A DNA stretch of 35,033 nucleotides from Segatella copri (GTDB lineage Bacteria > Bacteroidota > Bacteroidia > Bacteroidales > Bacteroidaceae): the NCBI RefSeq assembly GCF_009495355.1, contig NZ_VZAD01000080.1:1-35033 (forward strand), written 5' to 3'. Shown here piece by piece: positions 17,278-25,407 of this stretch. The stretch's first letter is position 1. The number at the start of each line of letters is the position of its first letter. Below the pieces are notes generated by a model that saw only the letters and a program-made list of their open reading frames with translations, did no database searches and had not been told where the DNA came from. A program made the position numbers and the translations under genes.

Positions 17278-17372
17278 GTGAACCTCAGTTTTTTGTTGTG
17301 AACCTCAGTTTTTTAACGTGAACGTGCGGTGGATTCAGTATTTTTTAACTAAATCCACCGCACGTTCACGTT
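17278..17372. repeat. Direct repeats plus 21-bp inverted repeat upstream of the lipoprotein promoter
   Basis: GTGAACCTCAGTTTTTT is repeated exactly at 17278-17294 and 17298-17314 (20-bp period), and GTGAAC occurs again at 17318. A perfect 21-bp inverted repeat follows: left arm 17315-17335 (AACGTGAACGTGCGG...), right arm 17352-17372, 16-nt loop. The hairpin has no T-run on the minus strand and only GATTTTG on the plus strand, so it is a poor terminator. The 20-bp spacing places the repeats on one DNA face, as for two-site binding by AraC-type regulators. Function is inferred. The rest of 17120-17510 is AT-rich with nothing else recognised except the 17465-17496 repeat. Confidence 0.7.
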
Positions 17373-17464
17373 GATTTTGTTTCTTTCAACCAGTTTTTGT
17401 ACCTATATTGTGCTTTTATATCATTTTTCCCTCCATACGGATAAGGTTGTTGAATATCCCTATT

Positions 17465-17496
17465 TGCGGAAGTTGAGTAAAGCGAAAGTCGAGTAA
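17465..17496. repeat. Tandem pair of the 16-nt dispersed repeat
   Basis: TGCGGAAGTTGAGTAA (17465-17480) is followed directly by AGCGAAAGTCGAGTAA (17481-17496). The same unit lies at 67-82. The pair sits 14 nt past the stop codon of the regulator gene. Confidence 0.5.
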
Positions 17497-17510
17497 AAAA
17501 GGTAAAAAGT

Positions 17511-18768
17511 TCAGCTCACATACTTCTCTATCAGGTCGTAGTCGAAGTCTTTGAGTCGCTTTCTGGCATTGGTGAGTCCCCATCTGTTCTTGAAACCGCA
17601 CAGCTCGGCGGCGGCTTCTTGTCCTAAGTTGGCGGTGGTGTCCGACTCCATGAGGCGCTCATAGTGGCGTATACGGAAGGCATTGACCAGTCGATAGAAG
17701 CCCACCTGGGTGATGAAGGTACCTGCCAAGGTGTGGTTCATGGCGCTGACATCGCGTACTACCTCTATTCTTTTCAGACTGGGCTCTAAGTATCTCTTGC
17801 TGACGATGGTGAGAACCTCGTCTTTCACCGATTCCCAGTTCTCTTGTTCCATCTGCAGTCGTAGTTTCTCCTTATTATATGTGATGAGTTTTGGTTCATC
17901 GGATGTGTCGTCTATAGGGGCTTCTTCTAATACTTGACCATCTGCCGTCTGTACGATTTTCTCAAATAATTCTTTCTCCTGCAAGATTTGCTCCATGTTT
18001 TCGTTTTCTATGAAGTCCATATTGTTTTTATTTTGCTCAGAGTGAATCGTTTTGTTGGGGTGCAGAATGCGGCAGAGGAACCGAACCTGCCATGCTGCCA
18101 TAAATAGGTCAATATATGCTTTGACCATTTGGTTGTCAAGAATAAACAGGACCCACATTATGAGAAGCCCTAAGGCTGGCAAGTGCAATATCTTCTTGGC
18201 AAAGGAGAAGGGGAAGTCGGATTCGTTGGAGTAGTTCTGTGTGTGGTAACTATCTACTTTCTTGATGAGCCATTTACACTCCTTGAAGAGATGGATGGAA
18301 AGTAGGATGCTGACACCTCCTATGGCAATCTCCCATGTTAACTTGTAGGGGATGAGTAGATTGTTCTGATGGAAAAAGACGATAAATAAAAGCCCACCCA
18401 GCAATAGGAACGGGGTGACGAAATAGGTCACTGCCGACCATTGACGCCAAGGTTTATCCGTTTGGAAATAGCGATGGTAGAGTATGGTGAAGCATACGGG
18501 ATAGTAGAGTATACCGAAGCTACGGGCAAATAGCCAGGTTCCTGGGTCGCCAGGACACAATACGTAAGGCAACTGCAAAGCCGTTGCTGTGTAAAAGAAT
18601 GTCATCTGCCGGCGAGCAGGGTAGAAGAAGTCGCCCCCCCCATTTGTCGAACGGATGACACATGTGAAACCATCTGACAACACCACATATCACGCCAGAC
18701 AGTATATAGGTATAGCATGCTAATGAGTAGAAGTCTTCTGGTTGAGTAAAAATAGTAGGAATATTCAT
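17511..18768 (-). CDS. Membrane-anchored AraC-type regulator, frameshifted at a C8 tract
   Basis: The first part (from 18768, MNIPTIFTQPEDFYSLACYT...) and the second part (ending 17511) are in different frames. They meet at eight G's on the coding strand (18634-18641). With seven G's the frames join as ...FDKWGGDFFYPARR... into a 418-residue protein. It would have about six membrane helices in the first 210 residues, an acidic linker, and a degenerate AraC-type double helix-turn-helix at about 332-418 (FYRLVNAFRIRHYERLM; AAAELCGFKNRWGLTNARKRL). As given, translation from 18768 ends out of frame at 18520, while an internal ATG at 18686 could give a 391-residue form lacking the first helix. The promoter at 18882-18912 fits a start at 18768. 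This is either phase variation or a sequencing error. The likely target is the lipoprotein/OmpA pair downstream. Confidence 0.8.
18634..18641. repeat. C8 homopolymer within the regulator gene
   Basis: Eight consecutive C's (G8 on the coding strand) fall at codons 43-46 of the regulator, exactly where the reading frame breaks. Long G/C tracts are classic slipped-strand sites. Confidence 0.9.
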
Positions 18769-18881
18769 CTGTGATATTATCTTTTTTAGTTAGTAATTCT
18801 GGCTTCGCAAGTTGGGAAGTAATTGTAACAGAACTTGCTAAAGTTCTTTGAGGTATAGATTCGCGCCATTATCTCAGTTTG

Positions 18882-18912
18882 CAAAAATAGTAATAAAATT
18901 GCGAAAAAGCAA
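18882..18912 (-). promoter_or_regulatory. Promoter of the AraC-type regulator gene
   Basis: Minus-strand TATTTTTG (complement of 18882-18889) with TTG (complement of 18910-18912) 20 nt upstream. Predicted transcription starts near 18875, about 107 nt before the ATG at 18768. Confidence 0.6.
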
Positions 18913-18963
18913 GCAACTTCCAAGTTTTTTGTCTTTTTCTTCTTCTAATTGAAATATAAGTTG

Positions 18964-18971
18964 TATCTTTG
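18964..18971 (+). promoter_or_regulatory. -7 box of the tRNA-Leu gene
   Basis: TATCTTTG lies 11 nt before the mature tRNA 5' end. A matching -33 element is not clear. Confidence 0.6.
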
Positions 18972-18982
18972 CACTCGCAAAT

Positions 18983-19064
18983 GCGCTTGTGGCGAAATTG
19001 GTAGACGCGCTAGACTTAGGATCTAGTGGTTTAGGCCGTGTAGGTTCGAGTCCTATCAGGCGCA
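18983..19064 (+). tRNA. tRNA-Leu (UAG anticodon)
   Basis: An 82-nt type II tRNA with a long variable arm. The acceptor stem GCGCTTG pairs with CAGGCGC (one G-U), with discriminator A at 19064. The anticodon stem is CTAGA/TCTAG with loop CTTAGGA, giving anticodon TAG at 19017-19019, which reads CUA and other CUN leucine codons. The T arm carries GTTCGAGTC. The CCA end is not encoded. Confidence 0.95.
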
Positions 19065-19070
19065 CATGAT

Positions 19071-19105
19071 AAAATCCTGACTGCTTGCTAAGTAGTTAGG
19101 ATTTT
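19071..19105 (+). terminator. Terminator of the tRNA-Leu gene
   Basis: A 16-bp stem with two G-U pairs (AAAATCCT... / ...AGGATTTT) closes a 3-nt loop and is followed by CTTTGTTTATT. It starts 7 nt after the tRNA. Confidence 0.85.
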
Positions 19106-19182
19106 CTTTGTTTATTGAAGTGTGTCATTAAGTGTCATAAAATAAATATTCAGTTTTTCCTCTTTCGTATTAATAAATTTAT

Positions 19183-19190
19183 TATATTTG
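19183..19190 (+). promoter_or_regulatory. -7 box upstream of hppA
   Basis: TATATTTG lies 60 nt before the chosen ATG at 19250. A small TCGTT/AACGA inverted repeat (19197-19213) lies in the leader. Confidence 0.55.
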
Positions 19191-19249
19191 CACCATCGTT
19201 ATACACCAACGAATAAATGGAATTATTACTAACCAACAAATATAGCATT

Positions 19250-21454
19250 ATGAACAGCATTCCATTAGTATTTTGGCTCATTCCAATAGCCAGCGTTGTG
19301 GCATTGGGAATGGCATGGTTCTTCTTCCGCACCATTATGAAAGAGGATGAGGGAACAGACAGAATGAAAGAAATTGCAGAGCATGTAAGAAAGGGTGCTA
19401 TGGCTTATCTCAAGCAGCAGTACAAGGTGGTGACGGCCGTCTTCGTCGTTCTCGCCATTGTTTTCGCCTTCATGGCTTATGTGCTAAAGGTGCAGAATCC
19501 ATGGGTGCCCTTTGCCTTCCTCACCGGCGGACTCTTCTCTGGTTTGGCAGGATTCTTTGGCATGAAGACCGCTACTTATGCTTCTGCCCGTACTGCCCAT
19601 GGTGCACGCACCGGACTGGACAAAGGTCTGAAGATAGCCTTCCGGAGCGGTGCCGTGATGGGACTCGTGGTGGTGGGACTCGGTTTGCTCGATATTGCCA
19701 TCTGGTTTATTGTTCTTAATGCGGTGTACGAAGGAGAGGCCACAGCCCTTGTCACCATTACCACCACCATGCTGACCTTTGGCATGGGTGCCTCCACCCA
19801 GGCACTCTTTGCCCGTGTGGGAGGAGGAATTTATACCAAGGCTGCCGATGTGGGAGCCGACCTCGTGGGCAAGGTAGAGGTGAATATTCCTGAAGACGAT
19901 CCTCGCAATCCAGCTACCATAGCCGACAATGTGGGCGACAATGTGGGCGATGTGGCAGGAATGGGAGCCGACCTCTACGAGAGCTATTGCGGTTCGATAT
20001 TGTCGACAGCCGCCTTGGGAGCCACGGCTTTTGCCATGAATGGCGATATGCAGCTGCGTGCCGTCATTGCACCTATGGTTATCGCAGCCATTGGCATCTT
20101 CCTGTCTCTCATCGGCATCTTCTTGGTTCGTACCAAGGAAGGCGCTTCCATGAAAGAGCTTCTCCACTCGTTGGGACTTGGCACCAATGTCAGCGCGGCA
20201 CTTATAGCCGTTGCCACATTCGCCATTCTCTATCTGTTGGGCATAGAGAACTGGCTTGGCCTTTCTTTCTCGGTCATCAGTGGTCTTGTGGCTGGAGTCA
20301 TCATCGGACAGGCAACAGAATATTACACCTCTCAGAGTTATAAGCCTACACAGAAGATAGCCGAGGCATCGCAGACAGGCCCTGCCACAGTTATTATAAA
20401 AGGTATAGGCACGGGAATGATTTCCACCATGATTCCCGTTGTCACCATCTCTGTAGCCATCATGCTGAGTTATCTTTGTGCCAATGGCTTCGATATGTCG
20501 CTGTCGGCCAAATCTATCAGCACCGGCCTTTATGGCATCGGCATCGCGGCAGTGGGTATGCTGTCGACTCTCGGCATTACACTTGCCACAGACGCCTATG
20601 GACCTATAGCCGACAATGCTGGCGGAAATGCTGAGATGAGCGGATTGGGCAAGGAGGTTCGTGAGCGTACTGATGCGCTCGATGCCCTGGGCAATACGAC
20701 AGCTGCCACAGGCAAGGGCTTTGCCATCGGTTCGGCAGCTCTGACGGCTCTTGCCCTTCTTGCATCCTACATCGAGGAGATCAAGATAGCCATGATACGT
20801 GCCGTAGAGAACGGAAAACAGTATGTAGACGCAGCTGGCAATGTCTTCGATCCTTCGAATGCAACAACAATAGATTTCGTCAACTTCTTCCAGGTAAACC
20901 TCATCAACCCTAAGGTTTTAGTTGGAGCATTCCTTGGCGCTATGGCAGCCTTCCTGTTCTGTGGCTTGACCATGGGAGCAGTAGGCCGTGCTGCAGAATC
21001 GATGGTTCAGGAGGTTCGCCGGCAGTTCCGTGAGATCAAGGGAATCCTCGAGGGCAAGGCAACTCCCGACTATGGCCGATGCGTGGAGATAAGTACCCGT
21101 AGCGCACAACGCGAAATGATTATCCCTTCTTTGCTCGCCATTGTGATTCCTATCGTTGTGGGTCTTGTGTTGGGTGTGGCTGGCGTTCTCGGACTTCTCA
21201 CCGGCGGTCTGGCAGCAGGTTTTACCCTTGCAGTGTTCATGTCCAATTCGGGAGGTGCATGGGACAATGCCAAGAAGATGATAGAAGAGGGAAGCTTTGA
21301 AGGAAAGGGCAGCGAGAACCACAAGGCGACTATTGTGGGCGATACCGTAGGCGACCCGTTCAAGGATACTTCCGGTCCATCGCTCAACATTCTTATCAAA
21401 CTCATGTCGATGGTCAGCATCGTGATGGCTGGTCTGACCATTGCTTTCCTATAA
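19250..21454 (+). CDS. hppA: Membrane-bound ion-pumping pyrophosphatase, K+-dependent type
   Basis: A 734-residue polytopic protein with about 16 membrane helices that hydrolyses pyrophosphate to pump H+ and/or Na+. The catalytic signatures are DVGADLVGKVE at 200-210 and DDPRNPATIADNVGDNVGD at 216-234. GNTTAATGKG at 481-490 has Ala485 where K+-independent enzymes have Lys, so a K+-stimulated form is predicted. Which ion is pumped cannot be read directly; related Bacteroidota enzymes include Na+- and dual Na+/H+-transporting types. I chose the start at 19250 (MNSIPLVFW) because it begins the first membrane helix; an ATG at 19217 would add 11 residues. The C10 protease gene follows after 23 nt and may be co-transcribed. 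Confidence 0.96.
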   Translation: MNSIPLVFWLIPIASVVALGMAWFFFRTIMKEDEGTDRMKEIAEHVRKGAMAYLKQQYKVVTAVFVVLAIVFAFMAYVLKVQNPWVPFAFLTGGLFSGLAGFFGMKTATYASARTAHGARTGLDKGLKIAFRSGAVMGLVVVGLGLLDIAIWFIVLNAVYEGEATALVTITTTMLTFGMGASTQALFARVGGGIYTKAADVGADLVGKVEVNIPEDDPRNPATIADNVGDNVGDVAGMGADLYESYCGSILSTAALGATAFAMNGDMQLRAVIAPMVIAAIGIFLSLIGIFLVRTKEGASMKELLHSLGLGTNVSAALIAVATFAILYLLGIENWLGLSFSVISGLVAGVIIGQATEYYTSQSYKPTQKIAEASQTGPATVIIKGIGTGMISTMIPVVTISVAIMLSYLCANGFDMSLSAKSISTGLYGIGIAAVGMLSTLGITLATDAYGPIADNAGGNAEMSGLGKEVRERTDALDALGNTTAATGKGFAIGSAALTALALLASYIEEIKIAMIRAVENGKQYVDAAGNVFDPSNATTIDFVNFFQVNLINPKVLVGAFLGAMAAFLFCGLTMGAVGRAAESMVQEVRRQFREIKGILEGKATPDYGRCVEISTRSAQREMIIPSLLAIVIPIVVGLVLGVAGVLGLLTGGLAAGFTLAVFMSNSGGAWDNAKKMIEEGSFEGKGSENHKATIVGDTVGDPFKDTSGPSLNILIKLMSMVSIVMAGLTIAFL

Positions 21455-21477
21455 TTAGAAGAATACGTAACAGAAAT

Positions 21478-24135
21478 ATGTTGAATAAACACCACTCCTT
21501 GGCTGATGGCTACTCCCTGACAGCGATATGCTCGCTGGTCGTGTGGATGTTAGTAGCCGTCTGCCAAGCTGCTTATGGCAAGGCTGTCTATCCGAAACAA
21601 GCTGTAGAGATAGCCAAGAAGTACATCACCCTGTCTCGCGACGTGAAGGCTCAAGCGCGGGCAAAGGGACTTCGTCCTGCAGCCTTGGCACCTTATTATA
21701 TTTATAACGATGCACAGGGCAAAGGTTTTGTCGTTGTTGCTGGTGACGATGATATGGGCGATGTGTTGGCCTATAGTACCGAAGTAACCCTTGATACGCT
21801 ACAGGCTAATCCTGGTGTAAAGCTACTTTTAGAGGCTTATCGCCAAACGTATGATGTGCTGAAAGAAGGGCGGGTGACGGTGCAGAGAAAAGCCCGTTCG
21901 GGGTTGTTCTCGAAGACCGTATCTCCCTTGCTGAAAAGCAAGTGGGGACAGTCGCATCCGTTTAATGCCCTGACGGGTTATCCCTATAGTGGGTGTGTGG
22001 CAACAGCGGTGGCCCAGATGATGTATTACTATCAATGGCCTGCTCAGGGGAGTGGTAAAAACGAATATCGCGTCACCTATTATAATACGATGAAGAGTGC
22101 AGACTTTAGTCAGTCGCACTACGATTGGGCGAATATGCTGCCCGATTATAATTATCCTGTATCAGCGACAAAGGAGCAAGAGGATGCTGTAGCCTTACTG
22201 ATGAACGATGTGGGGGTAGCTTCCTTCATGCAGTACACCCCAGCTTCAAGTGGTACACAAGGCATTTTTGCGTATCAGGCACTTCAGAAAAATTTCGATT
22301 ATACTGCGGCTTATGCCACCAAGGCTGTCGAAGGTCCGACTCGTTTTGCGCAGATCTTGCGGCAGGAATTACTTAATGGTTGTCCTGTTTATCTGGAAGG
22401 TCGTCCTGCAGGTAATGCTTCTGGTCATGCTTGGGTAACTGATGGGTTTGATGAGAATGGTCTTTTCCACATGAATTTTGGATGGGATGGACAGGGCGAT
22501 GCCTACTATTCGCTCACCAATCTTAGCCTCTCACAGACGGGAAGCGAGTTCCAAGGCAAGCCCTTGGCCTTCAATCGTGCTATTATGGCCATCTTGGCAC
22601 ATCCCAATAATGGCAAATATCCCGCAATAGAGCGTGGACTTTTGGAGTCATCTCCTCAGTTGATGTTTAATGAGGGTGGGGCTGTTCTTCTAAAGGATGC
22701 AGAAGATAAAAGCTTCCTTGCTTCTCAGTCGTTGACCATCGAGATGAACTCTTTTGTCAATAAGGGTAAGCCTTTCAAGGGTGATGTGGGCATAGCTGTT
22801 TATGATGCTGAGGGTACATGCCGACAGGTGGCTTATACCGACGATCACGCTATAGGCGGTTTTACTCACCGACTCTATGGTGGAAGCGATGCAGGGTTTA
22901 TGGGAAGCGATTATCTTGTCAATCAAGTTCAGTCTGTAAAAATGAAACTTACAGGTTTGGAAAATGGTTATTATCGGTTGGTCCCTGTATGTGTAGCTCA
23001 ACGAGAGGATGGTTCGTGGGATGAATTCTTCGCGATGAAGAAGGCTCCCATCATAGAAGTGGAACTATCTGATGGACGAGGTCGCATCTCTGAAATATGT
23101 TCTACTGATGTTGTTTTTCAGTTGATGTCGCAGCCCAGGCTCTCAGGTCAAGCAGAGCAGGGTGGAAAGGTATTGACCTTTTTTACGTTGAAAAACCTGA
23201 ATGGTGTGCCTCGCGACTGTTATCTGAGGGTGCGGTTGCTCGACGATAGGAAGGCGGTAGTGCTCGATACTCGTGTGGATGAGTTGACCGAGATAGAGGG
23301 CTTTACCGAAGCTGAGATTCCCATCGTTCTTTCTTTGCCAAGCAGCATGACTCCAGGACGTTATGAAGTGCAACTTTCTTTGTCGGCTGATGCGGAAGAG
23401 ACTGTGGTTTATCCCGTCAACCTTATTCACGATAAGGATGCCGCCTATATCGAAGTGCTCAAGGCACAGGAAAAGCCTCTCATGGATCAGGTAGAAGTCT
23501 TTTTTGCTGATGACTCTCATGAAAAAATAGAATCAGGCAGCGTTGATGTGTCGAAAATATCTCTCTTCAAAATGGCAGTCTTGCTGCGTACGTCTGAAGG
23601 TCGTAACTATGAAGGAAATGTATCAATGTTCTGCGAAGACATGATGACCCACGAAAAGACGCAGGTTAAGGGCATTGATGACCGGGTGTCTGTCTCGTCG
23701 TCCATGTCTGTGCCTCTCTTTAGTTATTGGCTGCGTAAGGGCGACCTGTCATGGGAAGATGGGCATACCTATCGTGTGATGGTGATGGGTGAGATAGACG
23801 GGCAGCAGGTGGAACTTGCTGATCCGCAGTCCGCCACCTATTACCTGCATCGTAAGGGGGATATCCTAACACTCTCACAAGGTACTCCAACGTCCATAGG
23901 GACTGTAGCTATAATAGCACCTTCTTTCACCATCAAGCGAGAGGGTGGTAGAATCATCGTGTCGGGGACAGAACTAAAGTCGTTGCGACTATATGATGTG
24001 GCTGGTCGACTGCTTCAGCAGACCACGTCAGCCGACGGAAAACATGCCGTCCTTACCCTACAAGGAACAGCATCAGGCATCTCTGTGTTGCGCATAGATG
24101 CTGGTAGGCAATGTTTTACCTATCGTCTTCTGTGA
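21478..24135 (+). CDS. Secreted C10 family cysteine protease (streptopain/interpain-like)
   Basis: An 885-residue secreted protease. A hydrophobic signal segment lies at about 13-34, then a SpeB-type propeptide (about 35-140). The catalytic domain (about 145-375) has the nucleophile Cys173 in SGCVATAVAQMMYYY, His317 in GHAWVTDGF and the conserved FGWDGQGDAYYSL at 334-346. About 400-800 is beta-rich and unrecognised. The last ~75 residues (KSLRLYDVAGRLLQQ...GISVLRID...FTYRLL) look like a type IX secretion C-terminal sorting domain. The protein is therefore probably exported through T9SS and attached or released at the surface. Interpain A of Prevotella intermedia is a known relative. It follows hppA closely but has no obvious functional link to it. 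Confidence 0.92.
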   Translation: MLNKHHSLADGYSLTAICSLVVWMLVAVCQAAYGKAVYPKQAVEIAKKYITLSRDVKAQARAKGLRPAALAPYYIYNDAQGKGFVVVAGDDDMGDVLAYSTEVTLDTLQANPGVKLLLEAYRQTYDVLKEGRVTVQRKARSGLFSKTVSPLLKSKWGQSHPFNALTGYPYSGCVATAVAQMMYYYQWPAQGSGKNEYRVTYYNTMKSADFSQSHYDWANMLPDYNYPVSATKEQEDAVALLMNDVGVASFMQYTPASSGTQGIFAYQALQKNFDYTAAYATKAVEGPTRFAQILRQELLNGCPVYLEGRPAGNASGHAWVTDGFDENGLFHMNFGWDGQGDAYYSLTNLSLSQTGSEFQGKPLAFNRAIMAILAHPNNGKYPAIERGLLESSPQLMFNEGGAVLLKDAEDKSFLASQSLTIEMNSFVNKGKPFKGDVGIAVYDAEGTCRQVAYTDDHAIGGFTHRLYGGSDAGFMGSDYLVNQVQSVKMKLTGLENGYYRLVPVCVAQREDGSWDEFFAMKKAPIIEVELSDGRGRISEICSTDVVFQLMSQPRLSGQAEQGGKVLTFFTLKNLNGVPRDCYLRVRLLDDRKAVVLDTRVDELTEIEGFTEAEIPIVLSLPSSMTPGRYEVQLSLSADAEETVVYPVNLIHDKDAAYIEVLKAQEKPLMDQVEVFFADDSHEKIESGSVDVSKISLFKMAVLLRTSEGRNYEGNVSMFCEDMMTHEKTQVKGIDDRVSVSSSMSVPLFSYWLRKGDLSWEDGHTYRVMVMGEIDGQQVELADPQSATYYLHRKGDILTLSQGTPTSIGTVAIIAPSFTIKREGGRIIVSGTELKSLRLYDVAGRLLQQTTSADGKHAVLTLQGTASGISVLRIDAGRQCFTYRLL

Positions 24136-24160
24136 GAGATGTATGAAATAAGAAGAATGA

Positions 24161-24216
24161 AATAAGAAATCCCCGACAGTTAGGATATTGCTTCCTACTG
24201 TCGGGGATTTCTTATT
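24161..24216. terminator. Strong bidirectional terminator between the C10 protease and recA
   Basis: A stem of over 20 bp (AATAAGAAATCCCCGACAGT... / ...CTGTCGGGGATTTCTTATT, one bulged T) lies between two convergent genes and has A/T tracts on both sides. Confidence 0.9.
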
Positions 24217-24275
24217 TCTTTATAGAGCTGCCATCATGCGTAGTATTTGTCATGAGAGGGCAAACAACACCTTAC

Positions 24276-25307
24276 TTATTCTGCATTGGCAAGCGCCTCG
24301 CGTACCTTGGCTTCTATTTCTTCGAGAAGCTCAGGGTTGTCCTTCAGTATCAGCTTGGTTGGGTCGGCACCCTGTCCCAGGTTGGAGCCATTATAGCTGT
24401 ACCAGCTTCCGCTCTTCTTGATGATGCCATGCTCCACGCCCAGATTGAAAACTTCGCCTGCGTGGCTGATGCCTTCGCCAAACATGATGTCGAACTCAGC
24501 CTTGCGGAAAGGAGGAGCCACCTTGTTCTTGACCACCTTTACGCGCACCAGGTTTCCTATAACATTATCGCCATCCTTGATGGCTGTAGCCTTACGGATG
24601 TCGAGGCGTACAGAAGCGTAGAACTTCAGGGCGTTGCCACCCGTTGTTGTCTCAGGATTTCCGAACATGATACCTATCTTCTCGCGCAACTGGTTGATGA
24701 AGATACAGGTGGTATTGGTCTTGCTGATGGTAGAAGTGAGCTTGCGCAGAGCCTGGCTCATCAGTCGGGCCTGGAGTCCTACAACATTGTCACCCATGTC
24801 GCCCTCAATTTCCTTCTTAGGAGTCAGGGCAGCCACAGAGTCGATGACGACGATGTCTACCGCAGCCGAACTGATCAGCTGGTCGGCTATCTGAAGCGCC
24901 TGTTCACCATTGTCGGGCTGCGAAATCCACAGGTTGTCAACATCTACGCCCAACTTGGCAGCATAGAAACGGTCGAAGGCATGCTCGGCATCGATGAATG
25001 CGGCAATACCTCCAGCTTTCTGAGCCTCTGCGATGGCATGGATGGCAAGTGTGGTCTTACCAGAAGATTCCGGACCATAGATTTCAATGATTCGTCCCTT
25101 GGGGTAGCCGCCTACGCCCAAGGCCATATCGAGGGCGATACTTCCAGTAGGAATCACCTCTATATTCTCAATGTGCTCGTCGCCAAGCTTCATGATAGAT
25201 CCCTTACCGAAGTCTTTCTCTATCTTGGCCATGGCAGCCTGAAGGGCCTTCAGCTTACCCTCGTTGGGGTTCAGGGATCCTTCCTTTATTTCGTCTTTCT
25301 TTGCCAT
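24276..25307 (-). CDS. recA: RecA recombinase
   Basis: A 343-residue RecA, the ATP-dependent DNA strand-exchange protein and SOS co-protease. Walker A GPESSGKT lies at 78-85; [18 protein letters not shown] gives the Walker B region and loop 1; [28 protein letters not shown] is the L2 region. The length is normal. It lies 100 nt downstream of the polyamine dehydrogenase gene on the same strand. I see no consensus promoter in the gap and no obvious LexA-type operator. Confidence 0.98.
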   Translation of the reverse strand: MAKKDEIKEGSLNPNEGKLKALQAAMAKIEKDFGKGSIMKLGDEHIENIEVIPTGSIALDMALGVGGYPKGRIIEIYGPESSGKTTLAIHAIAEAQKAGGIAAFIDAEHAFDRFYAAKLGVDVDNLWISQPDNGEQALQIADQLISSAAVDIVVIDSVAALTPKKEIEGDMGDNVVGLQARLMSQALRKLTSTISKTNTTCIFINQLREKIGIMFGNPETTTGGNALKFYASVRLDIRKATAIKDGDNVIGNLVRVKVVKNKVAPPFRKAEFDIMFGEGISHAGEVFNLGVEHGIIKKSGSWYSYNGSNLGQGADPTKLILKDNPELLEEIEAKVREALANAE

Positions 25308-25328
25308 ATCTTTCTAATGTTTTATGAA

Positions 25329-25387
25329 TTAGTGACGATAAAAACGGCTTGGTATGAATAGTACCTTTCTGTCTTCGCCGTCACTAA
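25329..25387. repeat. Inverted repeat between the polyamine gene and recA
   Basis: TTAGTGACG (25329-25337) and CGTCACTAA (25379-25387) form 9-bp arms around a 41-nt loop. It occupies most of the 100-nt gap upstream of recA, so it could be an operator or part of a leader structure. No function is shown. Confidence 0.4.
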
Positions 25388-25407
25388 GGGGGTTATTTTG
25401 ATAATGA

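Noticed and set aside
17315..17372. The 21-bp inverted repeat as terminator of the regulator gene
   Set aside because: No T-run follows it on the minus strand; the position before the lipoprotein promoter suits a regulatory site better. A terminator role is not fully excluded.
18874..19065. A minus-strand frame covering the tRNA gene
   Set aside because: Antisense to a complete tRNA-Leu; the tRNA is clearly the real feature.
24252..25361. Long plus-strand frame opposite recA
   Set aside because: Antisense shadow; recA on the other strand is unambiguous.
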